A DNA stretch of 14,937 nt from Clostridiaceae bacterium UBA5444 (GCA_002426575.1 DIRE01000001.1:1-14937); one strand, 5' to 3'; shown: positions 1 to 8,453, counted from the first letter of the stretch. The notes: generated by a model from the sequence alone, not told the origin. Program-made: numbers and translations.

Positions 1-61
1 AAAGTAAATTCAACATATCCTGACATCAACACTGTACTAAAACATAGTTATATTTAAGATA

Positions 62-1954
62 TTATATAGCCGTATCTGCTTGTTGTGAATTTGCTGTAGT
101 AAACTGGCTATTATAAAGATCCTCGTAGAAGCCTTTCTTTGCCAACAGCTCTTCGTGAGTGCCCTTTTCAATTATTTTGCCGTCATCCATAACAAGTATT
201 AAATCAGAATCACGTATAGTTGACAGCCTATGGGCAATTACAAATGAAGTTCTTCCCTTCATAAGCTCCTCCATCGCCCTTTGAATATAAATCTCAGTTC
301 TAGTATCAACACTGCTTGTTGCTTCGTCAAGTATAAGTATTGCAGGATCTTTAAGTATTGCCCTTGCAATGGTTAAAAGCTGCTTTTGACCTTGAGATAT
401 ATTAGATGCTTCCTCATTTAAAACTGTATTATAGCCATCCTCTAATGTTCTAATAAAATGGTCTGCATGAGCCGCCTTAGCTGCTTTAATAACCTCTTCT
501 TTTGTTGCCCCCATGCGGCCGTATGCTATATTCTCCATTATAGTTCCATTAAATAGCCACGTATCTTGAAGAACCATTCCGAAAATATTGCGCAGATCTT
601 TTCTTTTTAAATCTCTTAAATCAATTCCATCAATGGTTATACTTCCATCATTTATTTCGTAAAATCTCATAAGCAGGTTTACTAATGTTGTTTTGCCAGC
701 TCCTGTAGGTCCAACAATTGCAATTACCTGCCCTGGCCTTACTTCAATATTCATATTCTCAATAAGCTTAGTATCTCCCTTATATCCAAAATCTACGTTT
801 TTAAAACTTACCTCACCTTTAGGGAATTCTATAATCTTAGCATCTTTTTTATCTTCAGTTTCCTCTACCTCATCAAGAAGCTCAAATACACGTTCAGCAG
901 ATGCAACGGTAGACTGTATAATATTTGCAATATTAGCTGTCTGCACTATTGGCTGGTTAAACTGCCTTGAATACTGAATAAACGCCTGAATATATCCTAT
1001 TTTAATCATACCTTTTGTTACAAATATTCCTCCCATTACTGATACAATTACATACCCAATGTTATTTACAAAGTTTATAAGAGGCATTATGATTCCAGAT
1101 ATAAACTGCGCCTTCCAACCAGCATTATATAGCTCTTCATTAATATTTTTAAACTCTTCTATAGATTCCTTTTCATGGCCAAAGGCTTTTACTATTGTGT
1201 GCCCCGTATACATCTCTTCCACATGGCCGTTTAATTCTCCAAGTACCTCCTGCTGCTTAGCAAAATGTTTCTGTGATTTCGATGCCACTCTCATTGTGAT
1301 GATTGCTGAAAGAGGCAATGTTACAATAGAAATAAGTGTAAGGTATGGGCTTATTGTAAGCATCATAATTATGGCACCAACTATTGAAACAATTGCACTT
1401 ATAAGCTGAGTTATACTCTGCTGCAAGGTGCTTGAAATGTTATCAACATCATTTGTAACACGGCTTAGTATTTCTCCATTAGTTCTTGAATCAAAAAACT
1501 TAAGTGGCAGGCGTGAAAATTTATCATTTACATCCTTTCTCATATTATAAACAGTCTCTTGCGAAATATTTGCCATAATAAGCTGTTGAATGTAGCTAAA
1601 AAGTCCACTTAAAACATATAATACTGCCAATATAATAAGTATCTTGCCTATATAGTTGAAATCGATTTTAGGGCTTGATACACCTTTTAACTTTACTGCA
1701 ATGCCTTCACTTAATTTATTTATTGCCTCAGCCATAATTTTAGGACTAATAATACTAAAAGCTGTACTTAATATTGTCATTATAAACACTATTACTAGCT
1801 TAGTATTTTGGGGCTTTAAATAAAGAAGAAGCCTTTTTAATGTACCTTTAAAATCTTTTGCCTTTTCAACTGGCCTTCCCATGGGAGGACCTCCACTATG
1901 GCCGCCATGGCCTTTTCCTGATCTTCTAGCCTGTTTCTTTTTATCTTGGCTCAT
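62..1954 (-). CDS. ABC exporter half-transporter, catalytic-site subunit of a heterodimer
   Basis: Membrane exporter subunit of 630 aa with a transmembrane domain fused to an ATPase domain (type IV exporter fold, LmrCD/BmrCD/TM287-288-like). Six membrane segments lie between about residues 50 and 325. The ATPase domain has Walker A GPTGAGKT at 415-422, Q-loop Gln463, signature ISQGQ at 519-523 (Leu-Ser-Gly-Gly-Gln is usual), Walker B ending Asp543-Glu544 and switch His575. The catalytic Glu and His are present, so this subunit brings the working hydrolysis residues, while its signature motif is off-consensus. The first 30 residues are a basic, Gly/His-rich cytosolic extension. The ATG overlaps the upstream gene's stop as ATGA and has AGGAGG at 1962-1967, 7 nt away, so the two genes are translationally coupled. 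Such pairs export drugs, lipids or peptides; the substrate cannot be told from sequence. Confidence 0.93.
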   Translation of the reverse strand: MSQDKKKQARRSGKGHGGHSGGPPMGRPVEKAKDFKGTLKRLLLYLKPQNTKLVIVFIMTILSTAFSIISPKIMAEAINKLSEGIAVKLKGVSSPKIDFNYIGKILIILAVLYVLSGLFSYIQQLIMANISQETVYNMRKDVNDKFSRLPLKFFDSRTNGEILSRVTNDVDNISSTLQQSITQLISAIVSIVGAIIMMLTISPYLTLISIVTLPLSAIITMRVASKSQKHFAKQQEVLGELNGHVEEMYTGHTIVKAFGHEKESIEEFKNINEELYNAGWKAQFISGIIMPLINFVNNIGYVIVSVMGGIFVTKGMIKIGYIQAFIQYSRQFNQPIVQTANIANIIQSTVASAERVFELLDEVEETEDKKDAKIIEFPKGEVSFKNVDFGYKGDTKLIENMNIEVRPGQVIAIVGPTGAGKTTLVNLLMRFYEINDGSITIDGIDLRDLKRKDLRNIFGMVLQDTWLFNGTIMENIAYGRMGATKEEVIKAAKAAHADHFIRTLEDGYNTVLNEEASNISQGQKQLLTIARAILKDPAILILDEATSSVDTRTEIYIQRAMEELMKGRTSFVIAHRLSTIRDSDLILVMDDGKIIEKGTHEELLAKKGFYEDLYNSQFTTANSQQADTAI

Positions 1955-3684
1955 TGCAATTCCTCCTCTGAAAGCTGTGAAGACACAATCTCTCTATAAA
2001 TTTTGCAGCTCTTTAAAAGCTCTTTATGTCTTCCAATTCCAGCGATTTTACCTTCATCTAAAACTATAATTTGATCTGCATCCATAACAGTACTAACCCT
2101 TTGGGCAACAACTATCATTGTTGCATTCTTTATTTCACCTTTAAGGGCCTTTCTAAGCTTTGCATCAGTTTTAAAGTCAAGAGCTGAAAAGCTATCATCA
2201 AATATATATATTTCAGGTTTCCTAACTAAGGCACGAGCAATAGATATACGCTGCTTTTGACCACCTGAAACATTTGTACCTCCTTGGGATATAAAGGATT
2301 CGAACCCATCCTCCATACCTGATATAAACTCGGTTGCTTGGGCAACTTTTGCGGCATATTCAATTTCATCCATGGTAGCATCTTCCTTGCCGTATCTTAT
2401 ATTATCTGAAATGGTTCCTGTAAAAAGTACTGCCTTTTGAGGGACAAAGCCTATTTTTTGCCTTAAATCTTTTTGTGCCATTTCTCTAACATCTATATCA
2501 TTAATTAAAACATTTCCGCTTTTCACATCATAAAAACGTGGTATCAGGTTTATAAGTGTAGATTTACCAGATCCAGTACCTCCTATAATTGCTGTTACCT
2601 CCCCAGGCTTTGCAAAAAAGGAGATATTGCTAAGCACTGGCTTTTCTGCATTAGGGTAACTAAATGTGACATCCTTAAATTCCACATACCCTTTTTTATC
2701 ATTAACGTCTTTACCTAATGGTGTCAGCGGATCATCTATATCTGGTACCATATCTATTACTTCATTTATTCTTGCAGCAGAAACAGAAGCCCTAGGTATA
2801 ATAACAAACATCATTGAAAACATAATAAGTGAAAACATAATTTGCATAACATATTGAATAAATGCCATAAGCGACCCAATTTGCATATGTCCGCTGCTAA
2901 CCCTCATTCCGCCAAACCAAATTATGGCTATTGTTGTAAAGTTCATAATAAGGGAAATAGATGGCATGAGTATGGCCATAAGTTTAAAAACCTTCATAGT
3001 GGTATCTGTAAGATCTTTATTTGCTTTATTAAAACGTTTCTTTTCATAATCCTCACGATTAAATGCACGTATTACCCTAATGCCTGTTAAGTTTTCACGT
3101 AAAACTAGGTTTAACCTGTCGAGCTTTGCTTGCATTGATTTAAAAAGCGGCATGCCTTTAGCAGCTACAAGTGCAATTACTAATGCCATAATTGGTATAA
3201 CAACAATAATAATAGATGATAAAGTCTTATCCTGCGATACAGCCATAATAATACCGCCAATACACATAAGTGGTGCTGTAATCATCATACGAAGCATTAT
3301 TACTATTACCTGCTGAATCTGCGTAATATCATTAGTAGTCCTCGTTATTAGAGTAGAGCTTCCCATCTGATTGAACTCATTTAGAGAAAAGTTTTGAGCA
3401 GTCTCAAAAACCTTATATCTAAGATCCCTGCCAAATCCCATTGCAGTCTTTGATGATAGATAGCTTGCTGCAGTAGCACAGACAGTGCCTATAGCAGCCA
3501 CCAAAAGCATTATTCCCCCTATTTTTAAAATATAATTTATATCGCCTTTTGCTATACCAATATCAACTATATTAGACATAAGTGTTGGTAGAAAGAGTTC
3601 AGATATTGCTTGCATAAATACAACTATTAAAGCGAATATAATATAATTAGTATACGGTTTTAAATATAAAAACAACTTTTTCAC
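1951..3684 (-). CDS. ABC exporter half-transporter, degenerate-site subunit of a heterodimer
   Basis: First gene of the exporter operon, 577 aa, transmembrane domain (about 12-300) then ATPase domain. Walker A GGTGSGKST is at 368-376, Q-loop Gln416, and a canonical signature VSGGQ at 472-476. The Walker B ends Phe495-Asp496-Asp497, so Asp replaces the catalytic Glu, and Gln528 stands where the switch His belongs. In the TM287/TM288 and BmrCD type of exporter one subunit carries exactly this degenerate site and supplies the good signature motif to its partner; the downstream protein has the complementary pattern, so the two very probably form one heterodimer. The start is GTG (3682-3684) with GGAG at 3696-3699, a slightly long 11-nt spacing. 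No MarR or TetR regulator gene lies next to the operon. Substrate unknown. Confidence 0.93.
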   Translation of the reverse strand: MKKLFLYLKPYTNYIIFALIVVFMQAISELFLPTLMSNIVDIGIAKGDINYILKIGGIMLLVAAIGTVCATAASYLSSKTAMGFGRDLRYKVFETAQNFSLNEFNQMGSSTLITRTTNDITQIQQVIVIMLRMMITAPLMCIGGIIMAVSQDKTLSSIIIVVIPIMALVIALVAAKGMPLFKSMQAKLDRLNLVLRENLTGIRVIRAFNREDYEKKRFNKANKDLTDTTMKVFKLMAILMPSISLIMNFTTIAIIWFGGMRVSSGHMQIGSLMAFIQYVMQIMFSLIMFSMMFVIIPRASVSAARINEVIDMVPDIDDPLTPLGKDVNDKKGYVEFKDVTFSYPNAEKPVLSNISFFAKPGEVTAIIGGTGSGKSTLINLIPRFYDVKSGNVLINDIDVREMAQKDLRQKIGFVPQKAVLFTGTISDNIRYGKEDATMDEIEYAAKVAQATEFISGMEDGFESFISQGGTNVSGGQKQRISIARALVRKPEIYIFDDSFSALDFKTDAKLRKALKGEIKNATMIVVAQRVSTVMDADQIIVLDEGKIAGIGRHKELLKSCKIYREIVSSQLSEEELQ

Positions 3685-3726
3685 CTTTTAATCATCTCCA
3701 GTTAAGTAAATTTACATAGGCTTTAT

Positions 3727-3755
3727 ACTATATATGATTATATATGATTAGTCTA
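3727..3755 (-). promoter_or_regulatory. Weak candidate promoter of the ABC exporter operon
   Basis: On the minus strand TAGACT (3755-3750) is followed after 17 nt by TATAGT (3732-3727), about 40 nt upstream of the GTG start. Both boxes deviate from consensus and the region is very AT-rich, so other placements are possible, for example the TATAAT at 3742-3737, which lacks a good -35 box. Confidence 0.25.
3731..3750. repeat. Two perfect tandem copies of a 10-nt unit
   Basis: The unit TATATGATTA occurs twice head to tail (3731-3740 and 3741-3750) in the divergent gap between the ABC exporter operon and the P-type ATPase gene, overlapping the candidate promoter of the former. It could be a tandem regulator site or a chance slippage product in AT-rich DNA. 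The rest of the gap (3685-3948) shows no convincing promoter for the ATPase gene. Confidence 0.5.
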
Positions 3756-3948
3756 CTAGTCTGCTAACAATATTTAATATAGCATAATTTATACCATATT
3801 AGAATCAATATATAAATATCTTAGAATATATGTTCAAAATAAACAAATAATAATAGATAATTTAGAAGAAATAAGCCCTTTTGTGCCGTCTAAAAAATGT
3901 AACTTTAAACTTTATTTACGAAGCACATATGATAAGAAGGTGTAATTT

Positions 3949-6309
3949 TTGGACAAAACAAGTGATGAAGACTATTCATATCAATATTCAGGCCTTAAAG
4001 ATTATGAGATTAAAGAGCGTATATTAGAAGGCAAAGCTAATATTTTACCCAAAAGTCCATCAAGAACCGTAGGGGAAATTATAAAAGCAAACCTTTTTAC
4101 AGCATACAACGGGATTAATATGATATTAGCAGTATTTGCTATAGTTGCAGGCTCTCCCAAGAATGCTTTATTTGCAGGTGTTATTGTTACTAATACATTA
4201 ATAGGTATAGTACAAGAGATTAGGGCTAAAAAAGTTATAGAAAACCTTTCAGTGGTTAATGCAATAAAGGTACCAGTTATGAGAGATGGAAAAGAGGCCA
4301 TAATAGGCATAGAAGAAATAGTATTAGATGATATTGTAATTCTAAAACCAGGCATGCAAATAGCTGCTGATTCAATAGTTCTTGAAGGAAGTGAGGTTGA
4401 AATGGATGAGTCACTTCTTACAGGAGAAACAGATATTTGTATAAAGAATACTGGAGATAAATTACTATCAGGAAGTTTTGTTATGAGGGGCTTAGGATAT
4501 GCAAGGGTTACTGAGGTCGGCTCAAAAACCTATGCAGCAAAGCTATCTAATGAAGCTAAAAAGTTTAAACTCATAAACTCAGAATTGCAGTCATCAATAA
4601 ACAAAATATTAAAATTAATAATATATATAATTATACCTATAGGCATTTTACTTGTAATCACCCAAATTAAATATAATAACAAAAGTTGGCAAGATGCAGT
4701 ACTTAGCTCCATTGCAGGGATAATTGGAATGATACCTGGAGGTTTTGTGCTTTTAATTAGCTTAACATTTTTAGTTTCAGTTATGAGATTGTCTAAATTA
4801 AATACTCTTGTACAAGAACTCCCAGCTACAGAAGTGCTTGCAAGGGTTGATACATTATGCCTAGATAAAACAGGCACAATAACCGACGGTAAATTAAGGG
4901 CTGTGGATATAGTTCCTTTAAATAATGTAGATATAAACTATATAAGTGATATATTGAGCTATATATGCAATGCACTTCCAGTTAATAATTCAACCCAAGA
5001 GGCCATAAATAAAATATACAAAAACCCCAATCCAAAAAAGGCAATAAAAAAGATACCATTCTCATCATCAAGGAAATGGAGCGGAGTAGAATTTAAAGAT
5101 GAAGGTGCATGGGTTTTAGGAGCCCCAGAGGTTATTTTAAATAAAAAGTATGGTACCATAAAATCCATGGTGGATGAGCAGGCATTAATGGGCAGAAGGG
5201 TACTGCTGCTTGCAAAGGTTAATGGTGAGCTTAAAGAAGATTTGACTGAAGATATAGAAAGTTTAGCTTTAATATTAATAGAAGAGACTATAAGGAAAGA
5301 TGCAACCAAAACACTTAAATACTTCAATGACCAAGGAGTTAATATTAAAATTATTTCAGGGGATAATCCTATAACAGTATCTGCAATTGCAAAAAGAGCT
5401 GGGGTTAATAATGCTGAAAAATATATAGACGCAAGGAAGATTCAAAACAAGCAGTGCGATTTATCAAGACTGCTTGAAGATTATACTGTTTTTGGGAGGG
5501 TTACACCAAAGCAGAAAAAAGAATTTGTAAGGGTTCTTCAATCTACTGGCCATACAGTTGCAATGACTGGGGATGGTGTAAATGATGTATTGGCATTAAA
5601 AGAATCAGATTGCGGTATTGCAATGGCTTCAGGAAGTGATGCTGCAAAGGCAGTGGCACAGCTTATACTGCTGGATTCCTCCTTCTCTTCACTACCAAAA
5701 GTAGTTGATGAGGGAAGAAGGATTATTAATAATCTAGAAAGAGTTTCTATACTTTTTCTATCAAAAACAGTTTATTCCATACTTCTATCTACTATATTTT
5801 GCTTAATACTTAAGCCTTACCCTATTTTACCTATTCAATTAACTTTTATAGGGAACATACTAATAGGGACACCATCATTTTTTTTAGCAATGGTACCTAA
5901 TAATGCTTTAGTCAAAGAAGGCTTCTTAACAAGGGTACTAAACTATGTAATACCTAATGGCATATTCATAAGTTTAAGCACTGTAACAATATTTTTGGTG
6001 GGACTGCATAATGGTCTATATATTGAACAGTGCAGAACACTATCTTTAATTGTTATAGGGGGTATGAGCCTTATACTGGTTTTAAGAACATCAAAACCGA
6101 TATGCTCTTTTACAATAGCGATAGATACATTGGTTATACTTTCCTTTATGCTTGTACTATATATCCCATTTACTAGAAGACTTCTGAGTTTAACTTATGT
6201 AGATCCATTGTATATATTACTTTCTATATTATTAATAATATTATCCTCTTTAGCTTCAAAGTTTAGTAGTGAATTTTTAATCAAAAGGCGGGTAGAATTT
6301 GCAAAATAA
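3949..6309 (+). CDS. Exp7/CtpE-type cation-transporting P-type ATPase
   Basis: Integral membrane cation pump of 786 aa. The actuator domain carries DESLLTGE at 153-160 (TGE loop). The phosphorylation motif is DKTGT at 306-310 with Asp306 as the acceptor. The nucleotide-binding domain shows FSSSRKWSG at 371-379 and GAPE at 391-394, and the hinge is TGDGVND at 540-546. About ten membrane segments are expected, with a C-terminal set after residue 600. The stretch LPATEVLARVD before the phosphorylation site and IGTPSFFLA near 639-647 are typical of the Exp7 (Streptococcus pneumoniae) / CtpE (mycobacteria) group; CtpE has been linked to calcium uptake, but the ion here is not proven. In membrane helix M4 the usual Pro-Glu-Gly is Pro263-Gly264-Gly265. 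The start is TTG with AAGGTG at 3937-3942. No partner gene is adjacent; the gene ends at a strong hairpin. Confidence 0.9.
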   Translation: MDKTSDEDYSYQYSGLKDYEIKERILEGKANILPKSPSRTVGEIIKANLFTAYNGINMILAVFAIVAGSPKNALFAGVIVTNTLIGIVQEIRAKKVIENLSVVNAIKVPVMRDGKEAIIGIEEIVLDDIVILKPGMQIAADSIVLEGSEVEMDESLLTGETDICIKNTGDKLLSGSFVMRGLGYARVTEVGSKTYAAKLSNEAKKFKLINSELQSSINKILKLIIYIIIPIGILLVITQIKYNNKSWQDAVLSSIAGIIGMIPGGFVLLISLTFLVSVMRLSKLNTLVQELPATEVLARVDTLCLDKTGTITDGKLRAVDIVPLNNVDINYISDILSYICNALPVNNSTQEAINKIYKNPNPKKAIKKIPFSSSRKWSGVEFKDEGAWVLGAPEVILNKKYGTIKSMVDEQALMGRRVLLLAKVNGELKEDLTEDIESLALILIEETIRKDATKTLKYFNDQGVNIKIISGDNPITVSAIAKRAGVNNAEKYIDARKIQNKQCDLSRLLEDYTVFGRVTPKQKKEFVRVLQSTGHTVAMTGDGVNDVLALKESDCGIAMASGSDAAKAVAQLILLDSSFSSLPKVVDEGRRIINNLERVSILFLSKTVYSILLSTIFCLILKPYPILPIQLTFIGNILIGTPSFFLAMVPNNALVKEGFLTRVLNYVIPNGIFISLSTVTIFLVGLHNGLYIEQCRTLSLIVIGGMSLILVLRTSKPICSFTIAIDTLVILSFMLVLYIPFTRRLLSLTYVDPLYILLSILLIILSSLASKFSSEFLIKRRVEFAK

Positions 6310-6350
6310 AAGAGCATTCGTAAACAATTTAGTTTTGAATGCTCTTTTTA
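6308..6350. terminator. Bidirectional intrinsic terminator between convergent genes
   Basis: A 12-bp perfect stem (6308-6319 with 6337-6348) encloses a 17-nt loop and overlaps the ATPase stop codon. On the plus strand the stem runs into five T's (6345-6349); on the minus strand it is followed by a T-rich tract as well. It therefore can stop both the ATPase gene and the PspC-domain gene that converge on it. Confidence 0.88.
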
Positions 6351-6358
6351 CATGATAT

Positions 6359-6757
6359 TTATTTGTTTTTAAATCCGCCATAAATTACTAATATACCAAC
6401 TGCAATTAAAACAATAGGCCAGAATAAATGTGCATCAAGCCAATCGATGCGGAAATACCTTTTAGCTATCATTGCGGCACCAATAATTATAAGGATGGCT
6501 CCAAATATTGCGCTAAGTTTTTTGGGGTTTTGAATTTTACTTGGCCCTCTATTATCTTGATATACATAACTTGCGTCTCCCTCGGGAACAACAATAACCA
6601 TTATTATATATACCATCACACCTATACCATATGTAAGACTAAATAATACCCATATTAGCCTTACTATGGTAGGGTCTATTCTAAAATACTCTGCAATTCC
6701 TCCGCACACTCCAGCAACCATTTTATTAGTCCTTGACCGATATAAATGTCCATTCAT
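6359..6757 (-). CDS. PspC-domain membrane protein with LiaI/LiaF-like C-terminus
   Basis: Small membrane protein of 132 aa. The N-terminal 60 residues are a PspC domain: basic LYRSRTNKMVAGVCGGIAEYF pattern (residues 5-25) followed by a long hydrophobic segment (about 31-57) ending in VVPEG. Two more membrane segments at about 81-97 and 112-127 resemble the LiaI-LiaF-like transmembrane region found behind PspC domains in Bacillota. PspC proteins sense or signal envelope stress in several bacteria; the role here is inferred from family only. The ATG has AGAGG at 6766-6770, 8 nt upstream. The gene stands alone between the speE hairpin and the terminator shared with the ATPase gene, so it is probably a single-gene unit. 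Confidence 0.88.
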   Translation of the reverse strand: MNGHLYRSRTNKMVAGVCGGIAEYFRIDPTIVRLIWVLFSLTYGIGVMVYIIMVIVVPEGDASYVYQDNRGPSKIQNPKKLSAIFGAILIIIGAAMIAKRYFRIDWLDAHLFWPIVLIAVGILVIYGGFKNK

Positions 6758-6786
6758 TTTAATAACCTCTTTTCGCTTTATTCTTC

Positions 6787-6821
6787 ATTATATAATACGA
6801 AAGCTTTTTATAAAAGTCTTA
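6787..6821 (-). promoter_or_regulatory. Candidate promoter of the PspC-domain gene, possibly ECF type
   Basis: Two readings overlap here. A TATAAT box (6792-6787) lies 30 nt before the start codon but has a poor -35 partner. Alternatively TAAGAC (6821-6816), 16 nt, then CGTATT (6799-6794) resembles the TGAAAC-N16-CGTA pattern of sigma-W-like ECF promoters, which would suit an envelope-stress gene. Neither is decisive. Confidence 0.3.
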
Positions 6822-6850
6822 CTTTTAAAATATTATTTATAAATTCTTGA

Positions 6851-6886
6851 ACAAATTGGCTCAACAATACTGTTGAGCCAATTTGT
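6851..6886 (-). terminator. Strong hairpin at the speE stop codon, probable terminator
   Basis: A perfect 16-bp stem (6851-6866 with 6871-6886) with a 4-nt loop begins in the last base of the speE stop codon. The downstream minus-strand tail is only moderately T-rich (AATTTGTTCAAGAATTT), so termination may be partial, but the stem is too long to be chance and it separates speE from the PspC-domain gene. Confidence 0.75.
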
Positions 6887-7746
6887 TATAAATTATATTC
6901 TTTAATCTTAAGCATTTCTTTAACATAGGTTGGTAATGCGAAAGCTCCAACATGAATATCTGTATTATAATACTTTGTTTTAAGTCCAAGGCTTTCCCAT
7001 CTCTCTGGCTTAAAGTCTTTAATTGGATCAAGTCTCTTGGACGCAAAACCAAATATCCAATGCCCTGATGCATAGGTTGGCATATGATATTGGTAAGCTT
7101 TTGCTATAGGGAATATAGCCTCTAGTTTGCTATAGGCTCTTATTAAATCTGATGCAGTATTTTTGTAATATGGGCTTTCATTTTGATTAACTAGTATGCC
7201 ATATTCAGTTAAAGCATCATAGCAGTTTTGATAAAAAGCCTTAGTAAATAAACCCTCTCCAGGTCCTATAGGGTCAGTTGAATCAACAATTATTAGATCA
7301 TATATATTATGTTTTCCTTCAACAAACTTTATACCATCTTCAAAATATAGAGCCACCCTTTCATCATCATACTTGCAGGATGTTTGAGGGAAAAACTTTT
7401 TTGATATTTCAACCACTTCTTTATCTATCTCAACCATATCTATATTTTCTATGCTATTATACCTTGTAAGTTCTCTAATTGATCCCCCATCTCCGCCGCC
7501 TATTACTAGTACATTTTTAATCTCTGGATTTGTTGCCATTGCAACATGGGTTATCATTTCATGGTATATAAATTCATCCTTTTCAGTAATCATAACGTAT
7601 CCATCTATCACAAGTACTTTTCCAAATTCATATGTGTCAAATACGTCAATTTGTTGGAACTTACTCTTTTTTGAATATAGCTGCTCTTTAACTTTAATAG
7701 AGAAATTGACATAATTAGTATTTCTCTCTGTAAACCACAATTCCAT
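6886..7746 (-). CDS. speE: Spermidine synthase (polyamine aminopropyltransferase)
   Basis: Cytosolic enzyme of 286 aa that transfers the aminopropyl group of decarboxylated S-adenosylmethionine to putrescine, giving spermidine and methylthioadenosine. The small N-terminal beta domain (about 1-60) is followed by a Rossmann-type domain. The nucleotide-binding glycine loop GGGDGG is at 83-88, the acidic residue of VEID (Glu107) binds the ribose, and DSTDP at 155-159 holds the catalytic Asp155. Length is typical for bacterial SpeE. The ATG has AGGGAGG at 7754-7760, 7 nt upstream. It follows speD by 22 nt, so both are surely co-transcribed and the product of SpeD is its co-substrate. No arginine or ornithine decarboxylase or agmatinase gene is in the window, so putrescine must come from elsewhere. 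Confidence 0.97.
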   Translation of the reverse strand: MELWFTERNTNYVNFSIKVKEQLYSKKSKFQQIDVFDTYEFGKVLVIDGYVMITEKDEFIYHEMITHVAMATNPEIKNVLVIGGGDGGSIRELTRYNSIENIDMVEIDKEVVEISKKFFPQTSCKYDDERVALYFEDGIKFVEGKHNIYDLIIVDSTDPIGPGEGLFTKAFYQNCYDALTEYGILVNQNESPYYKNTASDLIRAYSKLEAIFPIAKAYQYHMPTYASGHWIFGFASKRLDPIKDFKPERWESLGLKTKYYNTDIHVGAFALPTYVKEMLKIKEYNL

Positions 7747-7768
7747 ATTAATTCCTCCCTAAGTTTAT

Positions 7769-8188
7769 TTATGGTGCCGTGTCAGGTTTAAATTTAATTT
7801 CGGTATATTCACCATTTGAATAGTGCTTTATCCTATCAACTACACCTCTTGGCACTTCAGTTGTTTCAGTCCTTGTTGCTTTTAATTTATCCTGCAGATA
7901 CTCAAATGCAATCCAAGGATCAACAGACTCTCCGCAAGTAAATAAATCAACGGCAGCATATCCATACTCTGGCCAGGTATGGATTGTAAGATGAGACTCT
8001 TGTATAATTACAGCACCACTAACACCCCAAGGATTAAACATATGAAAAACACTTTGTACTATGGTAGCTTTTGCTTTTATTGCTGCTTCATTCATATATC
8101 TCTCAATCAAATCATAGTTGTTCAATATATCTTTATCACAATTATAAAACTCTACCAATATATGTCTTCCTAATTGTCCAATATTCAT
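7769..8188 (-). CDS. speD: S-adenosylmethionine decarboxylase proenzyme (pyruvoyl type, class 1B)
   Basis: Makes decarboxylated S-adenosylmethionine for SpeE. It is translated as an inactive proenzyme that cuts itself at a Glu-Ser bond; the Ser becomes the pyruvoyl cofactor. With 139 aa counted from the chosen start, the cleavage pair is Glu64-Ser65 in QESHLTIHTWPE; the downstream His70 and Cys85 match the processing His and catalytic Cys known in the Thermotoga enzyme. A GTG two codons upstream (8194) is in frame, but the AGGGG ribosome binding site (8197-8201) lies only 2 nt from it and 8 nt from the ATG at 8188, so the ATG is preferred. The gene leads the speDE operon and is preceded by a long leader with a clear promoter. 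Confidence 0.96.
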   Translation of the reverse strand: MNIGQLGRHILVEFYNCDKDILNNYDLIERYMNEAAIKAKATIVQSVFHMFNPWGVSGAVIIQESHLTIHTWPEYGYAAVDLFTCGESVDPWIAFEYLQDKLKATRTETTEVPRGVVDRIKHYSNGEYTEIKFKPDTAP

Positions 8189-8381
8189 TTTCACATCCCC
8201 TTCCTATGTTAACAATATATAATTTAAGCATTTAATGCTAAAACTATTGCAAATGATTTTAATTCATAAACGAACCATTAAATCTATATAAAAGAATCAA
8301 ATGCATTAAAATTCCTTGCTAATAAGGAGAAGAATTAGGAAAGCCCCCCAAGAAACACGTCTCCCAGTAGGGCTACCCAAT
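8189..8381 (-). ncRNA. Candidate structured 5' leader RNA of speDE
   Basis: From the predicted start near 8381 to the speD ATG the transcript has about 190 untranslated nt. Its first 45 nt are G/C-rich in an otherwise AT-rich gap and can fold into a two-part stem: AGCCC (8374-8370) with GGGCT (8346-8342), enclosing GGGAGA (8365-8360) with UUUCUU (8355-8350) around a CGUG loop. The next segment CUUUCCUA (8343-8336) can pair either with AAGGAA plus AUUAG just downstream or with UAGGAAGG (8206-8199), the speD ribosome binding site. This layout suggests regulation by polyamine or S-adenosylmethionine level, but I do not recognise it as a known riboswitch class. The fold is by eye only. Confidence 0.4.
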
Positions 8382-8386
8382 TATAG

Positions 8387-8415
8387 ATTATATATCCATT
8401 ATAGCAGAAATTCAA
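8387..8415 (-). promoter_or_regulatory. Sigma-A-type promoter of speDE
   Basis: On the minus strand TTGAAT (8415-8410) is followed after exactly 17 nt by a perfect TATAAT (8392-8387). The predicted start is near 8381. A second TATAAT (8403-8398) lies between the boxes but lacks a -35 partner. Confidence 0.75.
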
Positions 8416-8453
8416 GAAATATTAACATATTTTATTAATACTTTTTAATTTCC

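Noticed and set aside
3682..3695. Four-codon ATG-ATT-AAA-AGG-TGA frame overlapping the GTG start of the ABC subunit, as a leader peptide
   Set aside because: GGAG directly touches this ATG, too close for initiation, and the spacing suits the GTG better.
6851..6886. Insertion-sequence terminal repeat
   Set aside because: The perfect 16-bp palindrome has a 4-nt loop and sits on the speE stop codon, which fits a terminator hairpin; no transposase remains are near.
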